64,000 nucleotides of DNA from an uncultured Pirellula sp. (GTDB lineage: Bacteria > Planctomycetota > Planctomycetia > Pirellulales > Pirellulaceae): contig CAITIE010000108.1 in NCBI GenBank assembly GCA_903892355.1, positions 124,001 through 188,000 of the forward strand. The letters run 5' to 3'. The notes under the pieces were generated by a model, which searched no databases, was not told the DNA's origin, and was given only the letters and a program-made list of their open reading frames with translations. Positions 18,164 to 26,914 of this stretch are shown here, in pieces (position 1 is the stretch's first letter; each line of letters begins with the position of its first letter). The position numbers and the translations under genes are program-made.

Positions 18164-18340
18164 ATGGGAATTGAACGCACCAAAGAATTGCGTCGTCGTC
18201 GCAATCGCAAAGTCAAGCTGACCAAGTTGCAGAAGCGAGCGGAAAAGGCGAGCAAGTCTGAGAAGGCGATCATCGCACACAAGGTTCGACGCTTGAGCCC
18301 TGGCGCTGAGCAACTGGTCGCAGCTTGGAAGTTGGTCTAG
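18164..18340 (+). CDS. Small Arg/Lys-rich protein, DUF6800-like
   Basis: A 58-residue open frame starting MGIERTKELRRRRNRKVKL. More than a third of the residues are Lys or Arg, mostly in one predicted helix. The C-terminus is milder (RLSPGAEQLVAAWKLV). Length and pattern match small basic proteins that recur in planctomycete genomes (I recall them as DUF6800). Its function is unknown; nucleic-acid or ribosome binding would suit the charge. ATG 18164 is the only start. It stands alone, divergent from the glmU-prs pair. Confidence 0.75.
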   Translation: MGIERTKELRRRRNRKVKLTKLQKRAEKASKSEKAIIAHKVRRLSPGAEQLVAAWKLV

Positions 18341-18464
18341 TCCAACCCGCCGTTAGATCCCCAAAAACGTCCCCTCAAGGTTCGGGCTTTGGGGGTGATG
18401 TGGACGCGATCTCAAGGGCGTCGGATCTCGAGCCCGAAAACTCAATCAATATTGCGGTTGGGAT

Positions 18465-19619
18465 ATGCGAGTTCTCATCACTGGAGTCTGCGGATTCGTA
18501 GGCTCATCGCTCGCTCAAGTCATCGCGGACCGCCATCCGGACTGGAATCTGTTTGGATGCGATAATTTTTTGAGATCAGGGAGCCGATCCAACCTTGCGG
18601 TCTTGGAAAGACTCGGCGTCCGAGTATTCGATGCGGATCTACGCGATGACGCATTTTCTCAGTCGGTCCCCGCTGCGGATTGGGTCATCGATTGCGCTGC
18701 CAATCCCAGCGTGCTGGCGGGAACCGAAGGTGGTTCTTTTGGGAAGCATTCATCGTCGCGCATCGCGATGGAACATAACCTTTGGGGAACGGTGAATGTT
18801 TTAGAGTACTGTAAGGAGTACTCGGCAGGATTGATCATAGTCAGTACGTCGCGAGTCTATTCCGTGAAGGAACTTGCTCGGATTCCATGCCGCGTCGAGG
18901 CACAGCGATTCGAGCCGAGTTGGGGAACTGCGACGAACGACACCAGCGAGCCTCCGTTGCCCGCTGGCCTCAGCAGTCGCGGTATCTCCGAACGCTTTTC
19001 GACCGAACCGCCTTTGTCCCTTTACGGCTCGAGCAAACTCGCGTCGGAATTGCTGGCCAGGGAATATGCGAATGCATTTGGGTTCCCTCTTTGGATCGAT
19101 CGGTGCGGCCTGATGGCCGGAGCGGGGCAGTTTGGAAAAGCGGATCAAGGCATCATTGCGTTCTGGTTGCATCGTTATTTGCACCGGGGAATACTTCGAA
19201 TGATTGGGTTTGATGGTGCTGGACACCAGGTTCGAGACTGCCTGCATCCTCGCGATCTGTGGGAGTTGATCGAGCGACAGATCGCGGTGGGGACAGATGC
19301 GTCGAAACCCATCGTGTGCAATGTGTCGGGTGGGATCCATTCGAGTTTTTCACTCGCGGAATTGACCAAATGGTGCGATGCCCGCTGGCAGCATCCCAGC
19401 GGGCAGCATCCCAGCGGGCAGAAGGCAAGCCAACGTAGAGTGGTGATCGAACACGAGGCTGTGACGCGGTTGTACGATTGCCCATGGATCGTGCTTGATT
19501 CGTCGCTAGCCCAAGACAGTTGGGGATGGAATCCACGAATTACCTTGCAAGAAATCCTGACCGAGGTCGCCGACCATGCGGAAGACCATCCCGAATGGTT
19601 AGGGTTGAGCGGAGAATAG
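18465..19619 (+). CDS. Extended SDR sugar-nucleotide epimerase (CDP-paratose 2-epimerase-like)
   Basis: A 384-residue extended short-chain dehydrogenase. The NAD-binding loop is ITGVCGFVGSSLA at about 5-17, the catalytic Tyr-Lys pair is in YGSSK, and the substrate lobe contains GHQVRDCLHPRDLWELI, typical of nucleotide-sugar epimerases. Similarity in layout is highest to CDP-tyvelose/paratose 2-epimerases, which act in surface polysaccharide synthesis. A 30-residue insertion (about 140-175) separates the VSTSRVY strand from the active-site Tyr, as in that family. Near the C-terminus HPSGQHPSGQ comes from a 15-bp duplication. No glycosyltransferases are adjacent, so substrate is undetermined. 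Confidence 0.82.
   Translation: MRVLITGVCGFVGSSLAQVIADRHPDWNLFGCDNFLRSGSRSNLAVLERLGVRVFDADLRDDAFSQSVPAADWVIDCAANPSVLAGTEGGSFGKHSSSRIAMEHNLWGTVNVLEYCKEYSAGLIIVSTSRVYSVKELARIPCRVEAQRFEPSWGTATNDTSEPPLPAGLSSRGISERFSTEPPLSLYGSSKLASELLAREYANAFGFPLWIDRCGLMAGAGQFGKADQGIIAFWLHRYLHRGILRMIGFDGAGHQVRDCLHPRDLWELIERQIAVGTDASKPIVCNVSGGIHSSFSLAELTKWCDARWQHPSGQHPSGQKASQRRVVIEHEAVTRLYDCPWIVLDSSLAQDSWGWNPRITLQEILTEVADHAEDHPEWLGLSGE
19387..19416. repeat. Perfect 15-bp tandem duplication inside the epimerase gene
   Basis: GGCAGCATCCCAGCG twice, encoding the doubled HPSGQ. Confidence 0.9.
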
Positions 19620-19633
19620 TTGAGCGGAGAGTC
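19604..19633. repeat. 15-bp tandem duplication on the epimerase stop codon
   Basis: GTTGAGCGGAGAATA followed by GTTGAGCGGAGAGTC. The TAG stop (19617-19619) spans the junction. Confidence 0.9.
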
Positions 19634-19839
19634 CATCAATATTCGTGTCGGGCGAGGTACCAGTCCCGTTTTTCCGGGAATTGAATAGCCAATACGCTTG
19701 GCTGCCTACTCCCAGAGTTAGCCTTGCAGGTAAGATTGCACTCGACGCGCTCATTGATGGTGTGGCGTCGAGGTGCGTCGGTTGGGGGCAGTCGATGATT
19801 GCAAGTTTGAAATTGCAAGTTCGAAGTGGAGGAAATGCG

Positions 19840-20481
19840 ATGGAAGAGTCGCCTAATGAGTTCAGCGGAGTTTTTGTTCCCGGGGGCAAGCGGGCTCAGG
19901 ATGTGAGTGACGGTTCTCAAGGGAGGAGTTCCACGAAGACCCTTGCGATTGTCCTTTTGGTACTAGGTGCTCTGGGGTTAATCAATTCCGTAATGGCGCC
20001 GTTGAGCGCGACGATGATGTTCTTCATTGCGGAAGCTACTGGTGGCGATGAAGCCCAGGTCGCTCAATTGAAGTCGGCGTCGAAGCAACTCTTTTCGCCG
20101 ATAGGTTTGGTGATGCTTTTCGCTTCGTTTGCCCTCTCGGTTGCGTTGGTGGCCGGAGCGATTGGAACTTTGAAACAAAGACTTTGGGGGGCGGTCACGT
20201 TGGCGCGAGCATGCTTGGCCACGGCGATTTGGATGTTGGTTGCGTTACCTATCAATATCTACAACCAGTTCGGTGCGCAGAACAACATGATGGCATCGAT
20301 GAAGGCCCAGTCAAAGCTACCCAATGGCCAAGAACTCCCCGAGGATTTCGGGATGTTGTTCCAAGGCTTTTTTGCAGTCGCGGCCGCGATGGGTGTTTTG
20401 TTTGCGTTGGTTTGCGCTGTTTTTTATCTCTGGTCTTTCCTGCACCTTCGCAAGCCGTCGAGTCTGACGAATTTCCAATAG
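19840..20481 (+). CDS. Four-helix membrane protein of unknown function
   Basis: A 213-residue protein from ATG 19840, preceded by GGAGGA at 19828-19833; the frame is open further upstream but without a comparable site. After a polar N-terminus of about 35 residues come four hydrophobic segments: TLAIVLLVLGALGLINSV, PIGLVMLFASFALSVALV, GAVTLARACLATAIWMLVAL and an FFAVAAAMGVLFALVCAVFY stretch. I do not recognise the family. It ends 10 bases before coaD on the same strand, so the two are probably co-transcribed. Confidence 0.7.
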   Translation: MEESPNEFSGVFVPGGKRAQDVSDGSQGRSSTKTLAIVLLVLGALGLINSVMAPLSATMMFFIAEATGGDEAQVAQLKSASKQLFSPIGLVMLFASFALSVALVAGAIGTLKQRLWGAVTLARACLATAIWMLVALPINIYNQFGAQNNMMASMKAQSKLPNGQELPEDFGMLFQGFFAVAAAMGVLFALVCAVFYLWSFLHLRKPSSLTNFQ

Positions 20482-20491
20482 GAGTTACACG

Positions 20492-21016
20492 ATGCCGGCC
20501 ATCCCTTCTATCAAGCTGTCGTCTACCAAAGCGGTGTATACAGGCTCGTTTGATCCTGTAACGCTGGGGCATTTGCACATCATCGAACGATCGGCCCAAC
20601 TCTATGAGGAACTAGTCATTGGCATAGGCGTGAACATGGCAAAGAGTCCATTGTTCGGGATCGATGAGCGACTACGGTTGGTAGAGGAGGTGACCTCGCA
20701 TTTGCCACGAGTGCGTGTCGAAGCGTTCGATGGACTGGCGGTTGACTTTGTGCGTCGTTTAGGCGCCAAGGTGATGGTGCGTGGGGTGCGGCCACTGACC
20801 GATATCGCTGGCGAGTTCACCATGATGATGGCCAACCGTCAGCTAGATCCGGAGATTGAGACGGTGTTTCTCATGGCCGATGAAGAGTACGCGCACGTCT
20901 CGAGTAGTTTGATCAAGCAGATCGCAAGCTTGGGGCACGGAAGAGCTTTGGAAAAATTTGTCCCTCGAGCTATCATTGAGCCCCTATTGGATCGAGTCCG
21001 AATGCAGGAACTGTAA
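20492..21016 (+). CDS. coaD: Phosphopantetheine adenylyltransferase
   Basis: Transfers AMP from ATP to 4'-phosphopantetheine, the penultimate step of coenzyme A synthesis. The 174 residues are close to the family's usual 160. The nucleotidyltransferase signature GSFDPVTLGH (T/HxGH) lies at residues 18-27. The RGVRPLTDIAGEFTMMMANR stretch that binds substrate and forms the hexamer contact follows, as does the VSSSLIKQIA motif near the end that contacts the nucleotide. AGGAG lies 9 bases before ATG 20492. The N-terminus is about ten residues longer than in E. coli. Confidence 0.96.
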   Translation: MPAIPSIKLSSTKAVYTGSFDPVTLGHLHIIERSAQLYEELVIGIGVNMAKSPLFGIDERLRLVEEVTSHLPRVRVEAFDGLAVDFVRRLGAKVMVRGVRPLTDIAGEFTMMMANRQLDPEIETVFLMADEEYAHVSSSLIKQIASLGHGRALEKFVPRAIIEPLLDRVRMQEL

Positions 21017-21095
21017 ATAAGGATGCTCCTTAGTAAGGGGCTTTCCTCGAATTTAGTGATGAGAGCTCAGTGATGAGAGATAAAGGCGAAAGACG

Positions 21096-22532
21096 ATGCA
21101 TCCATTTCGCCCTTTAGGAACCTTGAGATCGTATGATCCTCTGCATTCACTCCAATTGGTGCGAGGATGCGGGCCCCATGTATGGGACGCAAGTGGTCGG
21201 CGTTATCTCGATATGATCTGCGGATACTCCGCGTGCAATCTCGGGCACTCTCATCCACGCTTGGTATCCGCGGCGATGGAGCAACTGCAGACATTAGCCT
21301 TTGCTAATGGAGGAGAGTCCCCGTGGCGCGATGCGTTGGAAAGCAGACTCGCGGAGCTGTGGCGAGCCTCGCAAAGCGATAGAGCACAGAGCAATAGAGC
21401 GGTGGGGGATAGAGCGAGCAATGTCAAGGTTTGGCTGTGCACGACGGGTGCTCGAGGGGTCGAATTGGCGTGGCGAGTCGCTGCGGCGGTAAGGCCGGGT
21501 GGCGTTGCACGCTTTGATTTAGGGTACCACGGTCGCTCCATGGGGAGTGCGATGATCAGTGACACGGCCCGTTCGAACGCGCTCGATGTGAACTGCTTGC
21601 ACACGTTGGTCATCCCATTCCCTCGGCACGGTTTCGCTGCCCAGGGTTTCGCTGCCCAAGGTGCAGCAGGTACACGTGTTGCAGCAACAGGAGTACCCTT
21701 CGTTTGCCCTGGCGAGGATTGCGGCGTCTGCGATGAAGCACTTGCCGTTGCGAAAAAACTGCTATCGGTTCACGCGGATCGATTATCGATGTTGATGGTC
21801 GAACCCGCGATCGGAGCGCGGGGGTATTGGTTCGCATCGGTCCCCTACTACCGCCGACTGATCGAGTTTGCGAAACAGTTGGGTTTGGTCGTAGTCAGCG
21901 ATGAAATACAGATGGGGTTGGGGAGGTTAGGTCCCCTTTTGGTGGGGATCAACGATGGCTGGGGGCCTGACTTGGTGGTTCTCGGTAAGTCGCTTGGGGG
22001 AGGAATAGTTCCGATTTCGGCGGTTTTAGGTCCAGGAGATTGGATGGATCGATTGCCCGCATCGATCGAGTCCGAAACCTTCGCTGCGACGCCATTAGCA
22101 TGTCGCATTGCTGAGGAGGTGCTCCGTGTGATGGAGGAAGAAGTCATTTCTACTGGGCGGGTCCCATCTACTGGAGGGGTCCCATCTACTGGGCGGGTGC
22201 CAAAAGTGGTTAGACCGGATACGACCAAGCCTCAGGCGATGACACAAAAAGGGGATGCATTTCGAGAGCTTCTGAGGGATAACATGCCTGAGTGCGTACG
22301 GATCGAAGGTCGGGGCATGGCGAGTGTTTTAAGCTTGGATGCACTAGGAGATCATGGAATTGACGTAGCTAAGAGATTCACTGTTGTCCTAAGTGGCTTG
22401 GGGGTCCTGGCCCACTTGACCGGTCCTCGCAGGGATCGCTTGGCATTGATTCCACCGCTGAACATTCCAGAGGACATGTTGCTCGATTCCGTTGCCTTGT
22501 TTGCAGCGGCGTCGAAGGCAGCCCTGAGATAG
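21096..22532 (+). CDS. Class-III aminotransferase, acetylornithine/ornithine type-like
   Basis: A 478-residue PLP enzyme of the ornithine/acetylornithine/4-aminobutyrate group. VWDASGRRYLDMICGYSACNLGHSHP forms the N-terminal signature region (VWDASGRRYLDM.. in about residues 28-53). CTTGARGVELAWR stands for the PLP-phosphate loop, YHGRSMGS the substrate loop, SDEIQMGLGR the Asp-bearing motif, and VVLGKSLGGGIVP the Schiff-base Lys. The phosphate loop reads TTGARGVE rather than the usual NSGTEA(N/V)E. Two places look freshly expanded: GFAAQGFAAQ and STGRVPSTGGVPSTGRVP, both products of tandem DNA repeats in surface loops. No arginine or polyamine genes are adjacent, so substrate is uncertain. 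Confidence 0.85.
   Translation: MHPFRPLGTLRSYDPLHSLQLVRGCGPHVWDASGRRYLDMICGYSACNLGHSHPRLVSAAMEQLQTLAFANGGESPWRDALESRLAELWRASQSDRAQSNRAVGDRASNVKVWLCTTGARGVELAWRVAAAVRPGGVARFDLGYHGRSMGSAMISDTARSNALDVNCLHTLVIPFPRHGFAAQGFAAQGAAGTRVAATGVPFVCPGEDCGVCDEALAVAKKLLSVHADRLSMLMVEPAIGARGYWFASVPYYRRLIEFAKQLGLVVVSDEIQMGLGRLGPLLVGINDGWGPDLVVLGKSLGGGIVPISAVLGPGDWMDRLPASIESETFAATPLACRIAEEVLRVMEEEVISTGRVPSTGGVPSTGRVPKVVRPDTTKPQAMTQKGDAFRELLRDNMPECVRIEGRGMASVLSLDALGDHGIDVAKRFTVVLSGLGVLAHLTGPRRDRLALIPPLNIPEDMLLDSVALFAAASKAALR
21630..21659. repeat. 15-bp tandem duplication in the aminotransferase gene
   Basis: GGTTTCGCTGCCCAG, then the same with one final-base change; encodes GFAAQ twice. Confidence 0.88.
22149..22202. 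repeat. 18-bp tandem repeat, three units, in the aminotransferase gene
   Basis: TCTACTGGGCGGGTCCCA with two near-identical neighbours (22167, 22185), encoding STGRVP-STGGVP-STGRVP. Confidence 0.9.
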
Positions 22533-22572
22533 CACCGTGGTCTGGTTGGGTATTGCATTTTGCGTTGCTCGG

Positions 22573-22681
22573 CTTGGCGACTCGAGTGTTGCTTGCGACT
22601 CGAGTGTTGCTTGGCGACTCGAGTGTTGCTTGGCGACTCGAGTGTTGCTTGCGACTCGAGTGTTGCTTGCGACTCGAGTTG
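22573..22681. repeat. 18/19-bp intergenic tandem repeat, about 5.5 units
   Basis: Units of CTTGGCGACTCGAGTGTTG (19) or the same lacking one G (18) run in the order 19-18-19-19-18-partial, each containing the palindrome CTCGAG. The array fills half of the gap between the aminotransferase stop and the M50 protease start. There are no spacers, so it is not a CRISPR. Confidence 0.92.
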
Positions 22682-22745
22682 CCCGCGACTGCGAGAACAT
22701 CGATTTAGTAAAACTTGAAAAAAATCCAAAGAGGCGAAAAAAGTC

Positions 22746-23594
22746 ATGATGATCGGCGAACCGATGCCCAGTCAGTACGACTGGCGATTTAACATAGTGG
22801 GGATCCCTATCCGGGTGACTTGGCTGTTCTGGCTGGTCAATGCAGCCCTCGGGTATACATCCGCAATGGCGGTCGACAATGGCTATCGTCGTTTGGCTGC
22901 CGTGGTGCCGGATGTATCGAGCCCGGGGTTGCCGTCGCTGCTCGCGATCTGGGTGGTAGCTGCGTTTGTATCCGTGCTGATCCATGAACTTGGGCATGCG
23001 TTGGCGTTCCGCTACTTTGGGATCGAGTCGCACATTGTCCTTTACCACATGGGTGGGGTAGCCGTGCCGACTGCTGGGTATGCATTTCAGCGGGGTGGGG
23101 CCCGCCGCAGGCTTTCGCACGCGGACCAAATATGTATTTCCGCCGCGGGACCATTGCTCCAGTTTCTTTCAGCGATTCTGGTGGGAGGAATTGCGATTTA
23201 TATGGGAATCAAGGTCCCGATGATCTCGACGATATTGGACTTCGTGGGGATAAAGCCAGAGGCTCTGAATTGGCTGCCTGCTGGGGAGTTACCGAAGAAC
23301 GCGTGGGTCTATGCGATGGTCGAGTTCTATGTCTTGATCAGCGTATGGTGGCCACTGTTCAATCTTCTTCCAGTCATGCCTCTCGATGGCGGGCACATCG
23401 TGCAGAATCTTGTCGCGATCATTCGTCGTACCGATGGTGTGTACGAAGCGCACGCGATTGGTACAGCGACCGGATTCTTGGTCGCATGGTGGTTCTTTCA
23501 GAGCGGCTCTTCTATCAACGCAATGCTCTTCTTGTCGCTCGCAATGAGCAACTTGCAGTCGCTGCAGGGGCGAATGGGACCTCCAAATTGGTGA
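22746..23594 (+). CDS. Site-2 protease family (M50) intramembrane metalloprotease
   Basis: A 282-residue membrane protein. The zinc site is HELGH at residues 80-84 in the second membrane segment, and the third ligand is the Asp of NLLPVMPLDGGH, so both S2P hallmarks are intact. Five or six hydrophobic segments surround them. No PDZ domain is present, unlike RseP. Such short M50 proteins cleave membrane-bound regulators or act in membrane quality control. Starts at 22746, 22749 and 22764 are all possible; AAAGAGG at about 22728 fits the first two. The 18/19-bp repeat array lies in its 5' region. Confidence 0.88.
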   Translation: MMIGEPMPSQYDWRFNIVGIPIRVTWLFWLVNAALGYTSAMAVDNGYRRLAAVVPDVSSPGLPSLLAIWVVAAFVSVLIHELGHALAFRYFGIESHIVLYHMGGVAVPTAGYAFQRGGARRRLSHADQICISAAGPLLQFLSAILVGGIAIYMGIKVPMISTILDFVGIKPEALNWLPAGELPKNAWVYAMVEFYVLISVWWPLFNLLPVMPLDGGHIVQNLVAIIRRTDGVYEAHAIGTATGFLVAWWFFQSGSSINAMLFLSLAMSNLQSLQGRMGPPNW

Positions 23595-24331
23595 ACCGAC
23601 GAAAAAAAATCAAAAAATTTTCGACGCTGTGCGGGACCATTTGAGACCTGATTCGAGGGCACTCAAAGAGACGCATTGCGGGGCATGAAAATGGGTGTTG
23701 GCATCGCGATCATCGCGGTGCTTAAGACGATGAAGTCGATGCGGCAAACATGCTGTTGCGCGCCGATGATGACTCGATGCAACCAATGCGCATACGAAGT
23801 TTTCGCAAACCCAGATCGATAATCAGCGTAGCGCTTTTGTCAATGGATTTATTGGTGAAAAAGATTTTTCGTCGAGCGTGAATGCACGTCGATTCGCAGC
23901 GTGAGCGTCCTGATTGCACGATGCCAATCGACAACTCGTTTCGATCATGCGAGCATGCTATTCACGGTGTATGGATCGCGCGTGGAAACGCAATTTGATT
24001 TGGTAACCATCGCGATCCGCGAAGGACTCAGCGCGACATCATCGGGGATCAAAAAGTCCCCTTCGATGTGGAAAAATGGTTTCATGTTTGTGGAAAAATT
24101 GTCGAAAAGATGTTGCATTAAGTTTCAGGTTTTATACAAATACCTGCAACTAAGGTTGTCCTTAGCACAGAAGGTCGATCATGTCACGGAGTGACAGGTC
24201 AAGAAGCCAGATCGACTGTTTTGCTGCGATGGACTTTTTGTATCGGTTGTCGATACCAGATCACTAATCTGCTGCTTCGGATTGGCGACTCTGCGACAAC
24301 TAAGGTTTGGATTTTTTTGGAGGATGTATCC
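23595..24331 (+). promoter_or_regulatory. 737-base non-coding region upstream of the histone-like gene
   Basis: There is no convincing gene in either strand. Features seen: two copies of TGTGGAAAAAT at 24067-24077 and 24089-24099 (22 bases apart); an interrupted repeat CAGGT-N11-ACCTG at 24126-24146; a hairpin CTAAGG-TTGT-CCTTAG at 24150-24165; and a hairpin TGTCAC-GGA-GTGACA at 24182-24196. The region is more A/T-rich near its right end. It may be a long structured leader for the histone-like mRNA, an unannotated RNA, or a protein-binding region. Confidence 0.45.
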
Positions 24332-24484
24332 GTGGCCAAGAAGAAAGCTGGAGCAACGAAGAAGAAGGTAGCTAAGAAGAAGGCTGCCAAGAAGGCAGCA
24401 GCACCAAAGAAGGCTGCTACCAAGAAGAAAGTAGCCAAGAAGAAGGCTGCTGCTAAGAAGACCACGACGAAGACCCCTTCGTAG
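24332..24484 (+). CDS. Histone H1-like Lys/Ala-rich DNA-binding protein
   Basis: A 50-residue protein built from AAKKAAAPKKAATKKK-type repeats, about half Lys and a third Ala, as in the C-terminal tail of histone H1 and bacterial Hc1/AlgP-like proteins. It should bind DNA without sequence preference and may condense the nucleoid. The GTG start at 24332 is set by GGAGGA at 24319-24324. A strong terminator follows about 60 bases after the stop. The monocistronic layout with a long leader and strong terminator suggests high or tightly regulated expression. Confidence 0.85.
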   Translation: MAKKKAGATKKKVAKKKAAKKAAAPKKAATKKKVAKKKAAAKKTTTKTPS

Positions 24485-24540
24485 TCCGTTGCTCTTCTAA
24501 CATGACTGTCTCATCTCTGAGATGGTTTGTCCAAAATCGT

Positions 24541-24582
24541 AAAACCGCCAAGTGGCTTCCGCTTCTTGGCGGTTTTTTGTTT
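24541..24582 (+). terminator. Rho-independent terminator of the histone-like gene
   Basis: The stem AACCGCCAAG (24543-24552) pairs with CTTGGCGGTT (24565-24574), with a 12-base loop and a following T-run (GGTTTTTTGTTTT). Confidence 0.92.
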
Positions 24583-24645
24583 TACCGAACGGTTTTCGCT
24601 ACCTTTTCCTAGCCTGCGGATTCCTTACAGTCGATACATACCCCC

Positions 24646-25926
24646 ATGGCAGGATCTTGGAACGTTGCGTCTGCACGGGGCGGTTGTCGATGCGGAACGC
24701 TAGCAAAGTTGATCGTGTTGGCTGCGAGCCTATTGGGATGCTCGTTCGGGCCTAGGTCGCTCATGCAAACCCGGCTGCGATACAACGATGCTGTCAAGAC
24801 GACATCGGAGCAACAGTTCCTTCTTAATATCGTAAGGCTACGATACACAGACACTCCGAGCAGTTTGTCGATCTCCAGCATCGCGGACCAGCAAGAGCTG
24901 GTAGCGGGACTACAAGCTGTCCCCTTTTTTACATCGGCCGGGGCGGGAGACACAGGAAGCTATCGCGGGTCGGTGTGGCCTCAAGCGGAGTTGTCTCGAA
25001 CATCCCGACCGACACTCAGCTACACTCCTCTCGATGACGAGGAGTTCACACGGCGTTTGTTTACCCCGGTCTCACTGGAGGGGGCGATCTATCTATCGAA
25101 GACCACATGGCCGATCTCGACGGTGTTTCGACTGTACCTTGAAAACCTCAACTGGGTTTCCAATGCGGAAACAGCCAGTGGTCCAACCCCTGCGGATCCG
25201 CCTGTCTATGCCGAGTTTCTCGAAGGCGTCCTCGCGCTGCAACAGTTGCAAGACAAGCAATTGATCACGCTCTTCAACGAGGACCGAGAAGTTGTCGTTG
25301 CTGGTCCGTTTGTATCGGAGCAGGATGTCGTCACGGCTGCCATTGATGCGGTGCGAAATGACTTGGAGTTAAAGCGAATGGAAGATGGATATGTTTTGGT
25401 GCGCCATGAAGAGCAGCCTGTGCTCAAAGCCTCCGAGGAAGCGTCGAGCGATCTCGCGTGGAGTGTTTTCTGCCAAGCGTTTCACTTGGACCCAACTTTA
25501 AGTTCGTTCGATATTACGACGGAGAAACTCGCTCCGTACACCCGTTTGGAGTCTGGCGATGGATTGAATGCATTGGATCTCGAAACACGGTCGCTGCTCC
25601 AAGTACTCTTCTTCGTTTCCCATGGGGTCGATGTGCCTGAGGCGCACCGTCGAACAGGGATCGCTCCGCAGACCTGCGGCTATGATGGGGGCGTCTTTGA
25701 TTGGCAAGAAGTGCTAGGTGGTTTGTTCCGAGTGCATTCGTGCGCCACCAAGAAACCGCCCGAGTGTGCTTATGTGTCGGTCAAGTATCGGGACCATTGG
25801 TATTACATCGATCAACGCGATCGTGAATCGAAAGCGACATTCGCATTATTGCTCGAGGTCTCGAGGCTTGAGCTGCAATCGACAGAAGCGAAATCCCCGT
25901 TGCTGACGCTGCCTCTGGGCAGGTAG
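24646..25926 (+). CDS. Lipoprotein of unknown function
   Basis: A 426-residue protein with a basic start and hydrophobic segment ending in the lipobox LLGC (Cys32), so it is probably lipid-anchored in the envelope. The mature part opens with RLRYNDAVKTTSEQQFLLNIVRLRY-like sequence (about 43-67), a pattern shared by uncharacterised lipoproteins in planctomycetes and proteobacteria. The C-terminal half (YVSVKYRDHWYYIDQRDRES, then a helix) is also conserved in look. No catalytic motif is apparent. It stands alone between a terminator and a convergent regulator gene. Confidence 0.7.
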   Translation: MAGSWNVASARGGCRCGTLAKLIVLAASLLGCSFGPRSLMQTRLRYNDAVKTTSEQQFLLNIVRLRYTDTPSSLSISSIADQQELVAGLQAVPFFTSAGAGDTGSYRGSVWPQAELSRTSRPTLSYTPLDDEEFTRRLFTPVSLEGAIYLSKTTWPISTVFRLYLENLNWVSNAETASGPTPADPPVYAEFLEGVLALQQLQDKQLITLFNEDREVVVAGPFVSEQDVVTAAIDAVRNDLELKRMEDGYVLVRHEEQPVLKASEEASSDLAWSVFCQAFHLDPTLSSFDITTEKLAPYTRLESGDGLNALDLETRSLLQVLFFVSHGVDVPEAHRRTGIAPQTCGYDGGVFDWQEVLGGLFRVHSCATKKPPECAYVSVKYRDHWYYIDQRDRESKATFALLLEVSRLELQSTEAKSPLLTLPLGR

Positions 25927-25963
25927 GGACACCGACGCCAATCTCATTTCCCGAGCAGCCAGG

Positions 25964-26914
25964 TCAACTTAGATTGTTCTGGTCGGACGACAGGATGCTG
26001 CGGGCGAGCGTCGACAGTTGATGCATGCTGTCGCAGTGTGCGGCAAACTTCATCCTGGGACGCACTTGGTCGCTGAGGGCTCTTCCTCCAACAACCAACA
26101 TGGTTCCTTGAGGGATCTGATGCGAAAACGATTGGAAGCGATTCAGGAAGTCATGCTCGTTTTCAAGAAAGGAAGCGCTAAGCCAAAAAACCTTGGGGGT
26201 GTATTTCTGGGCAGCGGCTAACATGCTGCTGAACGGAACCCCTGATCCTAGGCTGATCGTTCGCCAGCCCGCTTCGCGAAAGATGATCTCGATCAGCTGA
26301 TTGGCGACTTGGTAGTGATCCCCTTCGGATGTCCCACCCATGGCTAATGGGGCCGTAGAGGTTGGCTCAGGAACCAAACGTCGAAGCTCGTGGATGAGGC
26401 GAATGCAAATCTCGCAACCTCGTCTCTCCTGGTACACCTCGGCTCGACCGCACTCCCACAGTTCTCCGACGGAATGGAGTGTCGGAGCGAGCAAGTCGTC
26501 GGCCACCGAAGCCATCCCGCCATGGATCGTATACCAGGAGCTTATCGCCTTGCGGCAATGCGACTCATCACCGGCCAAAAGCGCACGCTGAAACTGCTCT
26601 CGCAATGCAGTATCGCTGTCGGGATCAGACCCCATGCCAGCATCTCGATCCTCCGTCAGACGTGTCAATTCATCGCGACCGAGTTGGCGTGTCGCATTCA
26701 GACCAATCGCAGTTGGGTCAATAATGCGGCGATTGGTTGACTCGAGAAACTCGAGCAGGTGCTCGAGCGGGATCCGGCGATGTCCACCGAGGGTTTTGTC
26801 CGTACGGATAACCCCGCGGTCGCACCATCGCTTTACCGAGGACTCGCTCACCTGGAGCGCTTGAGCAACCTGTTTCGGACTAAAGGTGTTTTCCAACCTA
26901 TTGAACCCCTGCAA
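25964..26914 (-). CDS. MerR-type regulator with a B12-binding-like domain (CarH/LitR architecture)
   Basis: 316 residues. An N-terminal MerR-like winged helix (FSPKQVAQALQVSESSVKRW, then GGHRRI) covers residues 10-60. A four-helix bundle lies at about 105-180 and a Rossmann cobalamin-binding-like domain at about 190-310. The layout is that of the light sensor CarH and of LitR. Two key residues differ: the W-x9-E-H signature reads W153...E163-R164, and the DxHxxG motif that supplies the axial His reads DHYQVA (199-204), placing Tyr201 at the His position. The protein may therefore not bind adenosylcobalamin. It is divergent from a sigma factor gene across a 346-base promoter region. Confidence 0.8.
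   Translation of the reverse strand: MQGFNRLENTFSPKQVAQALQVSESSVKRWCDRGVIRTDKTLGGHRRIPLEHLLEFLESTNRRIIDPTAIGLNATRQLGRDELTRLTEDRDAGMGSDPDSDTALREQFQRALLAGDESHCRKAISSWYTIHGGMASVADDLLAPTLHSVGELWECGRAEVYQERRGCEICIRLIHELRRLVPEPTSTAPLAMGGTSEGDHYQVANQLIEIIFREAGWRTISLGSGVPFSSMLAAAQKYTPKVFWLSASFLENEHDFLNRFQSFSHQIPQGTMLVVGGRALSDQVRPRMKFAAHCDSMHQLSTLARSILSSDQNNLS

Noticed and set aside
22573-22681. Regular repeat array resembling a CRISPR
   Set aside because: Units are contiguous with no spacers and alternate between 18 and 19 bp; no cas gene is near.
24067-24099. Replication origin
   Set aside because: Only two TTTTCCACA-like sites, no cluster, no dnaA, dnaN or gidA nearby, and no visible strand switch; kept only as a regulatory oddity.
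23901-24194. 97-codon frame in the non-coding region before the histone-like gene
   Set aside because: No ribosome-binding site, no recognisable domain, and it runs through the hairpins; a coding role cannot be supported.
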